Source: Planctomycetota bacterium (GTDB lineage Bacteria; Planctomycetota; Phycisphaerae; Sedimentisphaerales; Anaerohalosphaeraceae). Taken from it: a stretch of 8,349 nt of DNA. The stretch is taken from positions 1-8,349 of the forward strand of contig QNBS01000087.1 in the NCBI GenBank assembly GCA_003644175.1, given 5' to 3'. This document shows, piece by piece, positions 1 to 6,572 of the stretch; within the stretch, counting starts at the first letter, position 1; every line of letters starts with the position of its first letter. The notes under the pieces were generated by a model that had not been told where the DNA came from, searched no databases, and saw nothing but the letters and a program-made list of their open reading frames with translations. The position numbers and the translations under genes were made by a program.

Positions 1-105
1 AAAAGCTATCTCGGACACACATTCAAAGGCGACGAGTTCGACGAACCCGCCGAGCCGGAGACAGAAAAGCCCATCGTACACGGGCATTCCATGGAAGAGG
101 TCTGA
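1..105 (+). CDS. 3' end of an unidentified gene (partial)
   Basis: An open frame enters from the left edge and stops at TGA 103-105. The 34 visible residues begin KSYLGHTFKGDEF and continue into an acidic, proline-rich tail ending SMEEV. The SYLGHTFK wording loosely resembles the S-[HY]-T-G-x-[FY]-L-K ending of UvrA excinuclease subunits, but 34 residues are far too few to claim this, and the family is not recognised. The stop lies 3 bp before the ATG of the next gene, and that gene's ribosome binding site is inside this gene's last codons. The two are therefore probably co-transcribed. That the frame is coding is inferred from this junction and the lack of any competing frame. Confidence 0.6.
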   Translation, partial: KSYLGHTFKGDEFDEPAEPETEKPIVHGHSMEEV

Positions 106-108
106 CAC

Positions 109-1347
109 ATGGCGATCAAAAGAATAAAAGTAAAGAACTTCAAGAGCTTCGACGAACTCGATCTCGAACTACGCCCCTTCAACGTAGTCATCGGCGCCAA
201 CGCCTCCGGAAAATCAAACTTCACGCAAATTTTCAAGTTCCTCAAAGACGCCGAGGAAAACGATTTGAAAAATGCTGTCGCCCTGAATGCCGGGATGGAG
301 TTCTTGCGGAATTTGACAATTGGCTCGTCAAGACCGGTGTCCCTGGAAGTGGTTCTGGATACGAATATCGCATGGGGCGAGGGGGAGAAGGGCCTTCGCG
401 TAAATGAGATTCAATATTCCTTCTGTGTGGACAGCCAACAGGAGAAGAACGGTCTGCGAATAACAAAAGACCAATTGGTCCAGAAATTTGAAATGATTCA
501 GTTTGGACGCGCCCAAAAGGAGCTTTTCGAAAGTGACGTTTTGGCCCACGGGACATGCATCCTGTCAAGTGTGGACGGGAAGTTGAATTATGAGTTTGAC
601 CCTCCAGATATTGTTGACGACGTGAACATGCATATTCCCATTCTCTCATTCACAAAGGCGAGTCTGCCACCTAATATTCTCCTTATCAAAACGCCATTCT
701 CGCTGATCCCCCCGTGGGAGGGGCTTTTTGCGAAAACAATGATCTATAATTTTGACCCTCATCTTGCCAGGAATCCTGCTCAGATTACCGGGAAAGCAGA
801 ACTGCAAAGAGATGGGGGCAATCTTGCCCTGGCCCTTGATCAATTGCTTGAAGATGAGGAAAACAGACGAAAGTTCTGCAATCTTCTCAAGGATCTCCTA
901 CCCTTCGTTGATGATATCGGAACAGAAAAGTTTGCGGAAAAGTCGCTGTTGATGACTCTGCGGGAGAATTATTACGAGGGAAAAGACCTTCGGGCATATT
1001 TGCTTTCCGATGGGACGATCAATATCGTCGCTTTGCTGATCGCGTTGTACTTCGAGGACAAGAATGTGGTGGTAATTGAGGAGCCCGAGAGACATATCCA
1101 CCCTCATCTTATATCGCGAGTCGTTGACATGATGAAGGATGCATCGCGTAACAAGCAAATAATTGTGACCACTCACAGTCCTGAGATTGTGAAATATGCG
1201 GGCCTTGAAAACCTGCTGCTTGCCGGCCGTGGCAAAGACGGCTTTTCGAGGATTACGCGTCCGGAAGAGAAGGAGCATCTCAGAGGCTTCCTCGAAAGTG
1301 AACTCGGGCTCGATGAACTATACGTGCAGAACATTTTGGCGACCTGA
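109..1347 (+). CDS. AAA_21/SMC-like ATPase, probable ATPase of a two-gene defence module
   Basis: A 412-residue ABC/SMC-type ATPase of the AAA_21 (RecF/OLD-like) group. Seen in the sequence: an N-terminal strand-turn-strand (IKRIKVKNFKSF), Walker A GANASGKSN at residues 29-37, an ABC-signature-like LLSDGTINIVALL at 298-310, Walker B VVVIEEPERHIHP at 320-332 with two acidic residues, and the switch histidine in TTHSPEIV (354-361). The middle (about 60-290) is the variable insertion typical of the group and matches nothing I recognise. The ATG follows GAGG at 97-100 with 8 nt spacing. The gene is 3 bp from the upstream stop and 2 bp from the downstream start, so it looks translationally coupled to both. 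Known of the family: such ATPases often partner a small nuclease or TOPRIM protein in anti-phage systems (RloA/RloB, PARIS, OLD-type). A defence role here is inferred from that pairing; a DNA-repair or regulatory ATPase is the alternative. Cytoplasmic, with no signal peptide or membrane segment. Confidence 0.88.
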   Translation: MAIKRIKVKNFKSFDELDLELRPFNVVIGANASGKSNFTQIFKFLKDAEENDLKNAVALNAGMEFLRNLTIGSSRPVSLEVVLDTNIAWGEGEKGLRVNEIQYSFCVDSQQEKNGLRITKDQLVQKFEMIQFGRAQKELFESDVLAHGTCILSSVDGKLNYEFDPPDIVDDVNMHIPILSFTKASLPPNILLIKTPFSLIPPWEGLFAKTMIYNFDPHLARNPAQITGKAELQRDGGNLALALDQLLEDEENRRKFCNLLKDLLPFVDDIGTEKFAEKSLLMTLRENYYEGKDLRAYLLSDGTINIVALLIALYFEDKNVVVIEEPERHIHPHLISRVVDMMKDASRNKQIIVTTHSPEIVKYAGLENLLLAGRGKDGFSRITRPEEKEHLRGFLESELGLDELYVQNILAT

Positions 1348-1349
1348 GA

Positions 1350-1883
1350 ATGTCTTATACGCAGCTTTGGATTCTGGTTGAAGGCAATGACGACGAAAGG
1401 CTGATTCAACATGTTAAACCGGAGTTTGAAGTACTTTACGATCATGTAGGAATCTGGAAATACGCCAAAGCCACTAAGAAGACGGTCGCTGAGTTTCTGA
1501 GAGTGATGAACTCTGCGCCTTCTGTCGATTGTATTTATCTGGCGGATATAAACAATTCGCCTTGTATAACAGCGAAGAGAGAGGGCATTAAGAACAAGTA
1601 CGGTAACAGGATCGAAATCGAGAGGATTGTCATCGCAGTGCAGGAGATCGAAAGTTGGTATCTGGCCGGGCTTGATGAACAGGATAGCAAGGAACTTGGA
1701 ATAAAGCCTTTGAATGGAACCGACGACATAACCAAAGAGAAGTTCAGCGATATGACGCCTGCGAGATTCGATTCCCGGATCGATTACATGCCAGAGATAC
1801 TCAAGCGGTTTTCTGTTGAGACTGGTGTTGCAAAGAATGCGTCGTTTGGTTATTTTATGCGAAAAGCAGGGTGTGACGTGTAG
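1350..1883 (+). CDS. DUF4276/TOPRIM-like partner protein of the AAA_21 ATPase
   Basis: A 177-residue protein. Seen: a first hydrophobic strand ending in an acidic turn (LWILVEGNDDERL, Glu at 11), a second strand with IYLADINNSPC (Asp 66, Asn 68), then VIAVQEIESWYLAG at 94-107 and a C-terminal NASFGYFMRKAG. The order glutamate turn, Asp-x-Asp-like turn, then EIE-W-LA is the pattern I associate with DUF4276/RloB-like proteins, which are viewed as TOPRIM-fold effectors. The usual second Asp of the DxD turn is Asn here, so metal binding may be altered. The ATG is 2 bp after the ATPase stop and has no clear Shine-Dalgarno site, which suggests coupled translation. Inferred role: the nuclease or effector half of a defence pair, activated or restrained by the ATPase. 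The family call is from memory of motifs; the pair arrangement is the strongest support. Confidence 0.75.
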   Translation: MSYTQLWILVEGNDDERLIQHVKPEFEVLYDHVGIWKYAKATKKTVAEFLRVMNSAPSVDCIYLADINNSPCITAKREGIKNKYGNRIEIERIVIAVQEIESWYLAGLDEQDSKELGIKPLNGTDDITKEKFSDMTPARFDSRIDYMPEILKRFSVETGVAKNASFGYFMRKAGCDV

Positions 1884-1909
1884 AGCGTATGTTTTTGGAC
1901 GGAGATTGG

Positions 1910-2437
1910 ATGCCGGATATGGATGTTGATAAGTGTTGTATAACTCATTTTCCTGCGGCGGTGCTTGACGGGGTTGCTGCGGGGGTTGATGAGATTACCG
2001 ATGATATCCGTCGGCTGGTCGACCGGATGATTGACGTCATGATCGAACAGAAGGGTATCGGGCTTGCCGCTCCGCAGATTGGCGTGGGTTTGCGCATCTT
2101 TGTGGTTTCCGTGGACGGAACGAGGGAAAGCGCCAAAGTGTACATCAATCCCGAACTTGAAGTCTCCGGCGGTCTGGAAGCCAATGAGGAAGGTTGTCTG
2201 TCGGTTCCGGGAGTTTTCGCGAAGATCAAGCGATACAGGAAATGTGTTGTTACGGCGACCGATCTTGACGGAAACCGGTTCACCGAAGAGGCAAAGGGCC
2301 TGCAAATCCGGGCGTTTCAGCATGAATACGACCACCTCGAGGGGACGCTTATCAAGGATCGCATGGGACAGGTTCAGTTGATTTCGGCCCGCAGGCAGTT
2401 GCGGGAGTTGAGAGAGCGATACGAAAAAGACAAATAG
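1910..2437 (+). CDS. def: Peptide deformylase
   Basis: Removes the N-formyl group from the initiator methionine of nascent proteins; a metal-dependent (usually Fe2+) cytoplasmic hydrolase acting at the ribosome exit. All three family motifs are present: GIGLAAPQ (residues 49-56), EGCLS (94-98, metal-binding Cys 96) and QHEYDHLEG (137-145, metal ligands His 138 and His 142, catalytic Glu 139). Length 175 residues, normal for the family. The frame is open from an ATG at 1889, but ATG 1910 is preferred: GGAG at 1901-1904 sits 5 nt before it, while 1889 has no clear ribosome binding site. ATG 1919 is a third option. The N-terminal strand ITHFPAAVLDGVA replaces the usual YPDPVLR-type wording, a mild divergence outside the active site. 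It lies 26 bp after the TOPRIM-like gene and 48 bp before fmt, its functional partner, so a shared transcript is likely. Confidence 0.95.
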   Translation: MPDMDVDKCCITHFPAAVLDGVAAGVDEITDDIRRLVDRMIDVMIEQKGIGLAAPQIGVGLRIFVVSVDGTRESAKVYINPELEVSGGLEANEEGCLSVPGVFAKIKRYRKCVVTATDLDGNRFTEEAKGLQIRAFQHEYDHLEGTLIKDRMGQVQLISARRQLRELRERYEKDK

Positions 2438-2485
2438 AGTGCTTTCGGGGATGTTCGATTCTGAGGTTTCATTGAAGTTTGTGCC

Positions 2486-3445
2486 ATGAGAATAGTCTAT
2501 TTCGGTTCAAGTTCGTTCGGCATTCCGTCGCTGCGTGCTCTCGGCGAGTCGGGGCATGACCTTGTCGGCATCTTCACGCAGCCTGCTCGTCCGGCGGGCC
2601 GACATAAGACGCCTAAGCCCACTGCCGTTGCCGAATGGGCAAAGGGCAATTCAATCGCATGCAGTGAAGCGGAGAATATAAACACACGCCGGAATCTTGC
2701 CGCCGTTGCCGCGTGCAGGGCGGATTTGCTCGTGGTGATTGCCTTCGGCCAGAAGATAAGCCGCGAAGTAATTGACCTGCATCCCAAAGGCGCGATCAAT
2801 GTCCACGCCTCGCTGCTGCCCAAGTACCGAGGCGCCGCCCCGATTAATGCGGCCATAATGGAAGGCGAAACGGAAACGGGCGTCAGCATTATAACATTGG
2901 CCGACCGGATGGACGCCGGTTTTGTCCTGGGCCAGGTCAAAACGGACATTGCCCCCGACGACACCGCCGAATCTCTGCATGATAAATTAGCTAAACTGAG
3001 CCGGCGTGTTCTCATGGAGACCATCTACAAAATAGAGGCAGGCACAGCCGTATATAGTCGGCAGGACGAATCCAGAGTCAGCTTTGCATACAAGCTCAGG
3101 AAATCCGACGGCTTCATCGACTGGTCGCGACCGGCCGAGGAAATCGCAAACCTGGCAAGGGGCCTGTGGTCCTGGCCGGGCGCACAGACCGATTACGTCT
3201 CTGCGAAGACCTCCAAATGCTGCCGGGTAACAATAGCACAGGCCTGTGCCGTGCCTGCTGCGTGCTCGGCGCCCGGCACGTACGGCCTGCTCGACGAGGA
3301 CCTCAATGTGATCTGCGGAAAAGACAGGCTGAAGATTCTGAAAATAAAACCCGCCGGAAGCGGCCTGATGGACTTCAAAGACTTCGTAAACGGCAGGGCG
3401 ACGAGTCCGGGCGATTTGTTCATGGCCATCGAAGAGGGCAGGTAA
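2486..3445 (+). CDS. fmt: Methionyl-tRNA formyltransferase
   Basis: Transfers a formyl group from 10-formyltetrahydrofolate to Met-tRNA(fMet), making the bacterial initiator tRNA. 319 residues, normal length. Seen: N-terminal Rossmann-like strand MRIVYFGSSSFG, the folate/catalytic motif INVHASLLPKYRGAAPIN with Asn 105 and His 107, and the catalytic Asp 143 in RMDAGFVLG, completing the Asn-His-Asp set of the formyltransferase fold. The C-terminal tRNA-binding domain (about 200 onward) is recognisable from KLRKSDGFIDW, LWSWPGA and KIKPAGSGLMDFKDF. The stretch at 240-262 (KTSKCCRV to ACSAPG) is unusually cysteine- and alanine-rich. The start has only a weak ribosome binding site (GAGG at 2463-2466 is too far upstream), but no better in-frame start exists. 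It ends 1 bp before rsmB, whose ribosome binding site lies within the fmt 3' end, so these two genes are coupled. Forms the def-fmt-rsmB cluster common in bacteria. Confidence 0.96.
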   Translation: MRIVYFGSSSFGIPSLRALGESGHDLVGIFTQPARPAGRHKTPKPTAVAEWAKGNSIACSEAENINTRRNLAAVAACRADLLVVIAFGQKISREVIDLHPKGAINVHASLLPKYRGAAPINAAIMEGETETGVSIITLADRMDAGFVLGQVKTDIAPDDTAESLHDKLAKLSRRVLMETIYKIEAGTAVYSRQDESRVSFAYKLRKSDGFIDWSRPAEEIANLARGLWSWPGAQTDYVSAKTSKCCRVTIAQACAVPAACSAPGTYGLLDEDLNVICGKDRLKILKIKPAGSGLMDFKDFVNGRATSPGDLFMAIEEGR

Positions 3446-3446
3446 C

Positions 3447-4835
3447 ATGGCGGGGCGCGGGCCGATGACCGCTCGACGGGTCGCTCTCGGCGTGCTGGAC
3501 CAATTCAACCCCGATCGCGGCGACAGCCGGCGGATACTCCATCGCGTGATAGATCGCACCGACCGGAAGGCGCACGCCACCGACCTGGTCTTCGGTGTCA
3601 TTCGGAACCGCAATACGATCGATATGATCATCGCCCGCAGTGGCGGCGCGCCCATAGAGCGAATCGCCGGGAGAATTGTCAACATCCTCAGAATCGGCGT
3701 TTACGAATTGATTTACGTCCCGACGACAGGGGACTATGCCGTCGTAAATGAAGCGGTTAATCTCGCCCATGTCGTTGCCGGCAAAAAGCAATCCGGTTTT
3801 GTCAACGCGGTGCTTCGCAATGTCGGCGGCGCCATCGCCCGGCGGGCTACGCCTCTCAGGACCGCCGGCGCACAAAATACGCTGCCGCACTCGCCGACAC
3901 ACGGCTGTCAATTCGACATGCCGGTGCTGAGCAACCCGCAAACCGACCCCGCCGCCTGGCTGGCCGAGGCCTTTTCACTTCCGCAGTGGCTCACCGGCGA
4001 ATGGCTGGATGAGTTCGGCTTTGAAAAGAGCAAGCAAATATGCTTTGCGAGTAATCGCAGGCCCGGCCTGTACATTCAGCCGAACACATTGAAAATATCG
4101 CTCGAATCGCTTGCAAAAAAGTTCGCCGACGCCGAAATTGAATTTGAAATTGTCGCAGGCGAAACGATGCTCAGGATCAGATCCCGGCGTGCAATCGCCT
4201 CGGCGCCCGGATTCAGTGAAGGACTGTTCATCGTTCAGGATCCGACCGCCGCCGGCGTTGCAAAGATACTCTCGCCACAACCGGGGCAAAACATACTGGA
4301 TCTCTGCGCCGCTCCGGGCGGCAAGGCCGTTGGAATGGCGCAGTTGATGGGCGGCCGCGGGAGCATTGTCGCAAGCGACATTGATTCAGAGCGACTCAAA
4401 ATGGTTTGCGACAACTGCGCACGACTCGGTATCACAATCATCGATCCCGTCGCCTGGGACAAACTCTCCGATGTCATTGCACAGGTTCGTCGGTGGGATG
4501 CCGTTGTCGTTGACGTTCCCTGCTCCAACACCGGCGTCATGGCGAAAAGGCCGGAAGTGAGGTTTCGAATAACGCCGCGTGCGATACGGTCCCTGGTGGA
4601 GACACAGAGGCGACTGTTGGACAGGGCCGCCGGTATTGTCGGCGGCGGCGGTAAGATATGTTACAGCACGTGCAGCATTCAAAGGGCCGAGAACGCCGCT
4701 CTGGTGAGGGCATTCCTCAAAGACCACCCCAATTTCAAACTTGATTACGAAAAGCTTACGCTTCCATTTGTTTTGGCCGATCAATCCTTTGATTACGACG
4801 GGGGCTTCACGGCGATTCTCACCAGACGGCAGTGA
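3447..4835 (+). CDS. rsmB: 16S rRNA (cytosine-5) methyltransferase RsmB (Sun/Fmu family)
   Basis: SAM-dependent methyltransferase; in E. coli RsmB makes m5C967 in 16S rRNA. 462 residues. Domains: a NusB-like helical RNA-binding domain at about 8-128 (ending GFVNAVLRNVGG), a linker at about 130-180, then the catalytic Rossmann domain. Seen: SAM-binding ILDLCAAPGGKA (283-294), the motif II acid in VASDID (308-313), VVVDVPCSNTG (353-363) with conserved Cys 359, and CYSTCSI (405-411) whose Cys 409 is the expected nucleophile. The ending GGFTAIL is typical. Two oddities: SNTG replaces the usual SGTG, and the linker between the domains seems longer than in E. coli RsmB. The ATG follows GAGGG (3434-3438) by 8 nt; the fmt stop is 1 bp upstream. 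The NusB domain separates it from RsmF and similar m5C enzymes. The exact target base is inferred from family only. Confidence 0.94.
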   Translation: MAGRGPMTARRVALGVLDQFNPDRGDSRRILHRVIDRTDRKAHATDLVFGVIRNRNTIDMIIARSGGAPIERIAGRIVNILRIGVYELIYVPTTGDYAVVNEAVNLAHVVAGKKQSGFVNAVLRNVGGAIARRATPLRTAGAQNTLPHSPTHGCQFDMPVLSNPQTDPAAWLAEAFSLPQWLTGEWLDEFGFEKSKQICFASNRRPGLYIQPNTLKISLESLAKKFADAEIEFEIVAGETMLRIRSRRAIASAPGFSEGLFIVQDPTAAGVAKILSPQPGQNILDLCAAPGGKAVGMAQLMGGRGSIVASDIDSERLKMVCDNCARLGITIIDPVAWDKLSDVIAQVRRWDAVVVDVPCSNTGVMAKRPEVRFRITPRAIRSLVETQRRLLDRAAGIVGGGGKICYSTCSIQRAENAALVRAFLKDHPNFKLDYEKLTLPFVLADQSFDYDGGFTAILTRRQ

Positions 4836-4849
4836 TACCCTTCCGGGTA
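4836..4849 (+). terminator. Short hairpin directly after rsmB (possible weak terminator)
   Basis: TACCC (4836-4840), loop TTCC, GGGTA (4845-4849) form a perfect 5-bp stem immediately after the rsmB stop. There is no run of T after it, so as an intrinsic terminator it would be weak; it may instead protect the mRNA 3' end. Confidence 0.3.
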
Positions 4850-4870
4850 CGGACGCCTCAATTTGAATAT

Positions 4871-4890
4871 ATTGCCGGGGAAACGGCAGT
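4871..4890 (+). terminator. Second hairpin downstream of rsmB
   Basis: ATTGCCG (4871-4877) pairs with CGGCAGT (4884-4890) across a six-base loop, GGGAAA, with one T-G wobble. No T run follows. Together with the hairpin at 4836-4849 it may end or process the def-fmt-rsmB transcript before the origin-like region, but termination is inferred, not shown. Confidence 0.3.
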
Positions 4891-4908
4891 GAAAGTGCCT
4901 CTTTGCGG

Positions 4909-5040
4909 GCAAACACAATCCACAGGTTTTCCACAAAACCTATTTACGCTGTGTATATCCTGTTCAAAATATTTTTTTTTCTTGCGTAACTTATGGCGTC
5001 TGCAAAACCTCTACGGTGTGGAAAAGAATTTCGCTAAAAG
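4909..5040. other. oriC: Putative chromosomal origin (oriC) upstream of dnaA
   Basis: Non-coding DNA just upstream of dnaA with DnaA-box-like 9-mers. TTTTCCACA lies on the plus strand at 4927-4935 and again on the minus strand at 5017-5025; each differs from the E. coli consensus TTATCCACA at one base. Weaker sites are CAATCCACA at 4916-4924 (7 of 9) and ATATACACA on the minus strand at 4950-4958 (one mismatch to TTATNCACA). Between the inverted strong copies lies an A/T-only stretch at 4966-4980 with nine T in a row, a candidate unwinding element. Origins next to dnaA are common in bacteria. Against: only two strong boxes are visible, and they may instead serve dnaA autoregulation. The whole gap 4836-5159 holds no convincing gene. 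Confidence 0.55.
4924..4941. repeat. Perfect palindrome around a DnaA-box-like site
   Basis: AGGTTTT (4924-4930), CCAC, AAAACCT (4935-4941) is a perfect 7-bp inverted repeat with a 4-base centre. It contains the 9-mer TTTTCCACA. The right arm AAAACCT recurs at 5004-5010, a few bases before the opposite-facing TTTTCCACA copy. It could be a dimeric protein site or a cruciform-forming element within the putative origin. Confidence 0.5.
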
Positions 5041-5044
5041 GGCA

Positions 5045-5073
5045 TTGATTTGATTTGTGGGCGGGCCTATTAT
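5045..5073 (+). promoter_or_regulatory. Putative sigma-70-type promoter of dnaA
   Basis: TTGATT at 5045-5050 (4 of 6 to TTGACA) and TATTAT at 5068-5073 (5 of 6 to TATAAT) are separated by exactly 17 bp. Transcription would begin near 5080, giving a leader of about 80 nt before the dnaA ATG. The minus-strand TTTTCCACA copy at 5017-5025 lies about 20 bp upstream of the -35, so DnaA could regulate its own gene. This is a prediction from spacing and wording only. Confidence 0.45.
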
Positions 5074-5146
5074 TCGTGTAATGATTTACTCAACCGGATG
5101 ATACTTACGAGAAAAGATAACGCCCTTTACAATGAGTGTGAAGAGT

Positions 5147-5151
5147 GGGAG
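5147..5151 (+). promoter_or_regulatory. Ribosome binding site that sets the dnaA start
   Basis: GGGAG at 5147-5151 lies 8 nt before ATG 5160. The frame is also open from GTG 5145, but that codon overlaps this Shine-Dalgarno sequence and has no good one of its own, so ATG 5160 is chosen as the start. Confidence 0.7.
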
Positions 5152-5159
5152 AAGTTAAA

Positions 5160-6572
5160 ATGCAGGCAATATTCACGGATGAAACAAGTGCCATCGACCA
5201 GGCAATCGCCGGGAGAGTCGGCGTGCAGAAACATCGAATCTGGTTTCGCAATTCGACACGGCTTACCTTAGCCGACAATTATCTCAAGGTCGGCGTTCCG
5301 AACCATTTTATCGGAAGCTGGATTGAGAATCATTTTCTCGATGAGATATTGGCGGCCGTTTGCGAGGTGACCGGCAGCGAGAAAAAGATAGCCTTCAACA
5401 TCGAGCCCGATCTTGCCGGCGCTCTCAATCGCACGCAACTCGATTCGCAGGCGATTCATGTGGAGAAGGCGCACAACCGGACGACTCGCAGCAGAATGAA
5501 ACCGGTTGAATCCTGCAAACGAATCGAGCCGCTGCGGTTGAGCTTTGACAGCTTTATCGTCGGCTCGAAAAATCAGTTGGCGTACAACGCCGCCAAGGCG
5601 GTCGTTAGCGCCGAGCAGAGTCCGTTCAATCCGCTGTTCTTCCACGGAGGGTACGGCGTGGGTAAGACACACTTGTTGCAAGGGATTTGTAACGCCGTGT
5701 GCGCGACCCGCCCGAAAGCCAAATGGCTTTATGTGTCGGCGGAGGACTTTGCCAATCAGTACGTGCTGGCCTTGAAGACCCGGAAGCTGGATGCTTTCAG
5801 GAGGAGATTCCGACAAACGGATTTGCTGGCGATCGACGACATACACTTCCTGGCCAGCAAGAAAGCAATGCAGGAGGAATTTCTGCATACGTTCAATACA
5901 ATAGACCTGGCGGGCAAGCAGGTGGTCCTCGCCTCCGACGCCCATCCCAAGATGATCGGCAAGCTCTGCGAGAGTCTTGTCAATCGTTTTGTATCGGGGA
6001 TGGTCATTAAGATGGAGCCGCCGGACTTTGAAACACGCTGCAGAATCTGCACGCAGCGCGCCGAGACCATGGGCAAAGACGTGCCCAAATCGGTCGTCTC
6101 CTATATCGCCGAGAAGATGGCGACCAACGTTCGCGAGCTGGAAGGGGCGTTGATCAAGCTCATTGCCTACGCATCGCTGACCCGCGAGCGCATCACCCTG
6201 CCGATGGCCAGGGAGATACTCGCCGAGCACATCTCGCGAACCGATCCCATCGTGCACGTCTCCGACATCGAATCGGCGGTTACGACATTCTTCGGCGTCA
6301 CCACCGCCGACATCCATTCCTCCAGGAAGGACAGGACCGTGAGCCTTGCCCGGTCGTTCAGTATGCACCTGGCCAGGAAGTACACCAAGATGTCGTTTCC
6401 GGAAATCGGCAGGGTCATGGGCAACAAGAACCATGCCACCGTCATTCTCGCCAACAGGAAGATCGAAGATTTCATAAGCCGAAATGCCGAGGTCAAATGG
6501 AAAAGCCCGGCCGGCTTTAGATGCGCAAAAGCCAGAGACATCTATGAGCAGCTTATGGAGAGCATATCGTAA
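5160..6572 (+). CDS. dnaA: Chromosomal replication initiator DnaA
   Basis: AAA+ ATPase that binds DnaA boxes, forms a filament and opens the origin. 470 residues from ATG 5160, normal length. Domain I at about 10-85 (helical start, IWFRNSTRLTLADNYLKVGVP), a linker at about 86-120, and domain III with Walker A GGYGVGKT (163-170), Walker B LLAIDD (222-227) followed by IHFLASKKAMQEEFLHTFN, sensor 1 ASD (258-260), arginine-finger-type NRF (Arg 276) and sensor 2 NVRELEGAL (Arg 325). Domain IV holds the helix-turn-helix LARKYTKMSFPEIGRVMG and the box-reading NKNHATV. The usual DHTTV signature is therefore NHATV, and the usual basic GGR before it is GNK. A tail of about 30 residues follows the last DNA-binding helix. 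It has its own promoter-like site and sits beside the putative oriC. dnaN, recF and gyrB do not follow, unlike the classic order. Confidence 0.97.
   Translation: MQAIFTDETSAIDQAIAGRVGVQKHRIWFRNSTRLTLADNYLKVGVPNHFIGSWIENHFLDEILAAVCEVTGSEKKIAFNIEPDLAGALNRTQLDSQAIHVEKAHNRTTRSRMKPVESCKRIEPLRLSFDSFIVGSKNQLAYNAAKAVVSAEQSPFNPLFFHGGYGVGKTHLLQGICNAVCATRPKAKWLYVSAEDFANQYVLALKTRKLDAFRRRFRQTDLLAIDDIHFLASKKAMQEEFLHTFNTIDLAGKQVVLASDAHPKMIGKLCESLVNRFVSGMVIKMEPPDFETRCRICTQRAETMGKDVPKSVVSYIAEKMATNVRELEGALIKLIAYASLTRERITLPMAREILAEHISRTDPIVHVSDIESAVTTFFGVTTADIHSSRKDRTVSLARSFSMHLARKYTKMSFPEIGRVMGNKNHATVILANRKIEDFISRNAEVKWKSPAGFRCAKARDIYEQLMESIS

Noticed and set aside
1..105. Identification of the left-edge gene as uvrA
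   Set aside because: Only a short SYLGHTFK stretch resembles UvrA C-termini; 34 residues cannot support the name.
1889..1909. Upstream ATG extension of def
   Set aside because: ATG 1889 has no clear ribosome binding site, and the seven extra residues match no family feature. GGAG at 1901-1904 points to ATG 1910.
4832..5053. 73-residue open frame across the putative origin
   Set aside because: It overlaps the rsmB stop by a few bases, has no Shine-Dalgarno site, is of odd composition (a run of Phe from the T tract) and lies on the DnaA boxes.
5036..5128. AAAGGGC / GCCCTTT inverted arms across the dnaA promoter
   Set aside because: Only 7 bp each and about 78 bp apart, too weak to propose a structure or operator without conservation data.
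5050..5271. 73-residue open frame overlapping the dnaA start
   Set aside because: It crosses the dnaA promoter and ribosome binding site and runs over 100 bp into dnaA in another frame; the product resembles nothing known.
5268..6434. Long 388-residue open frame antisense to dnaA
   Set aside because: It is a shadow of dnaA codon use: no ribosome binding site, no recognisable domain, and rich in His, Gly and Arg as expected of an antisense frame.
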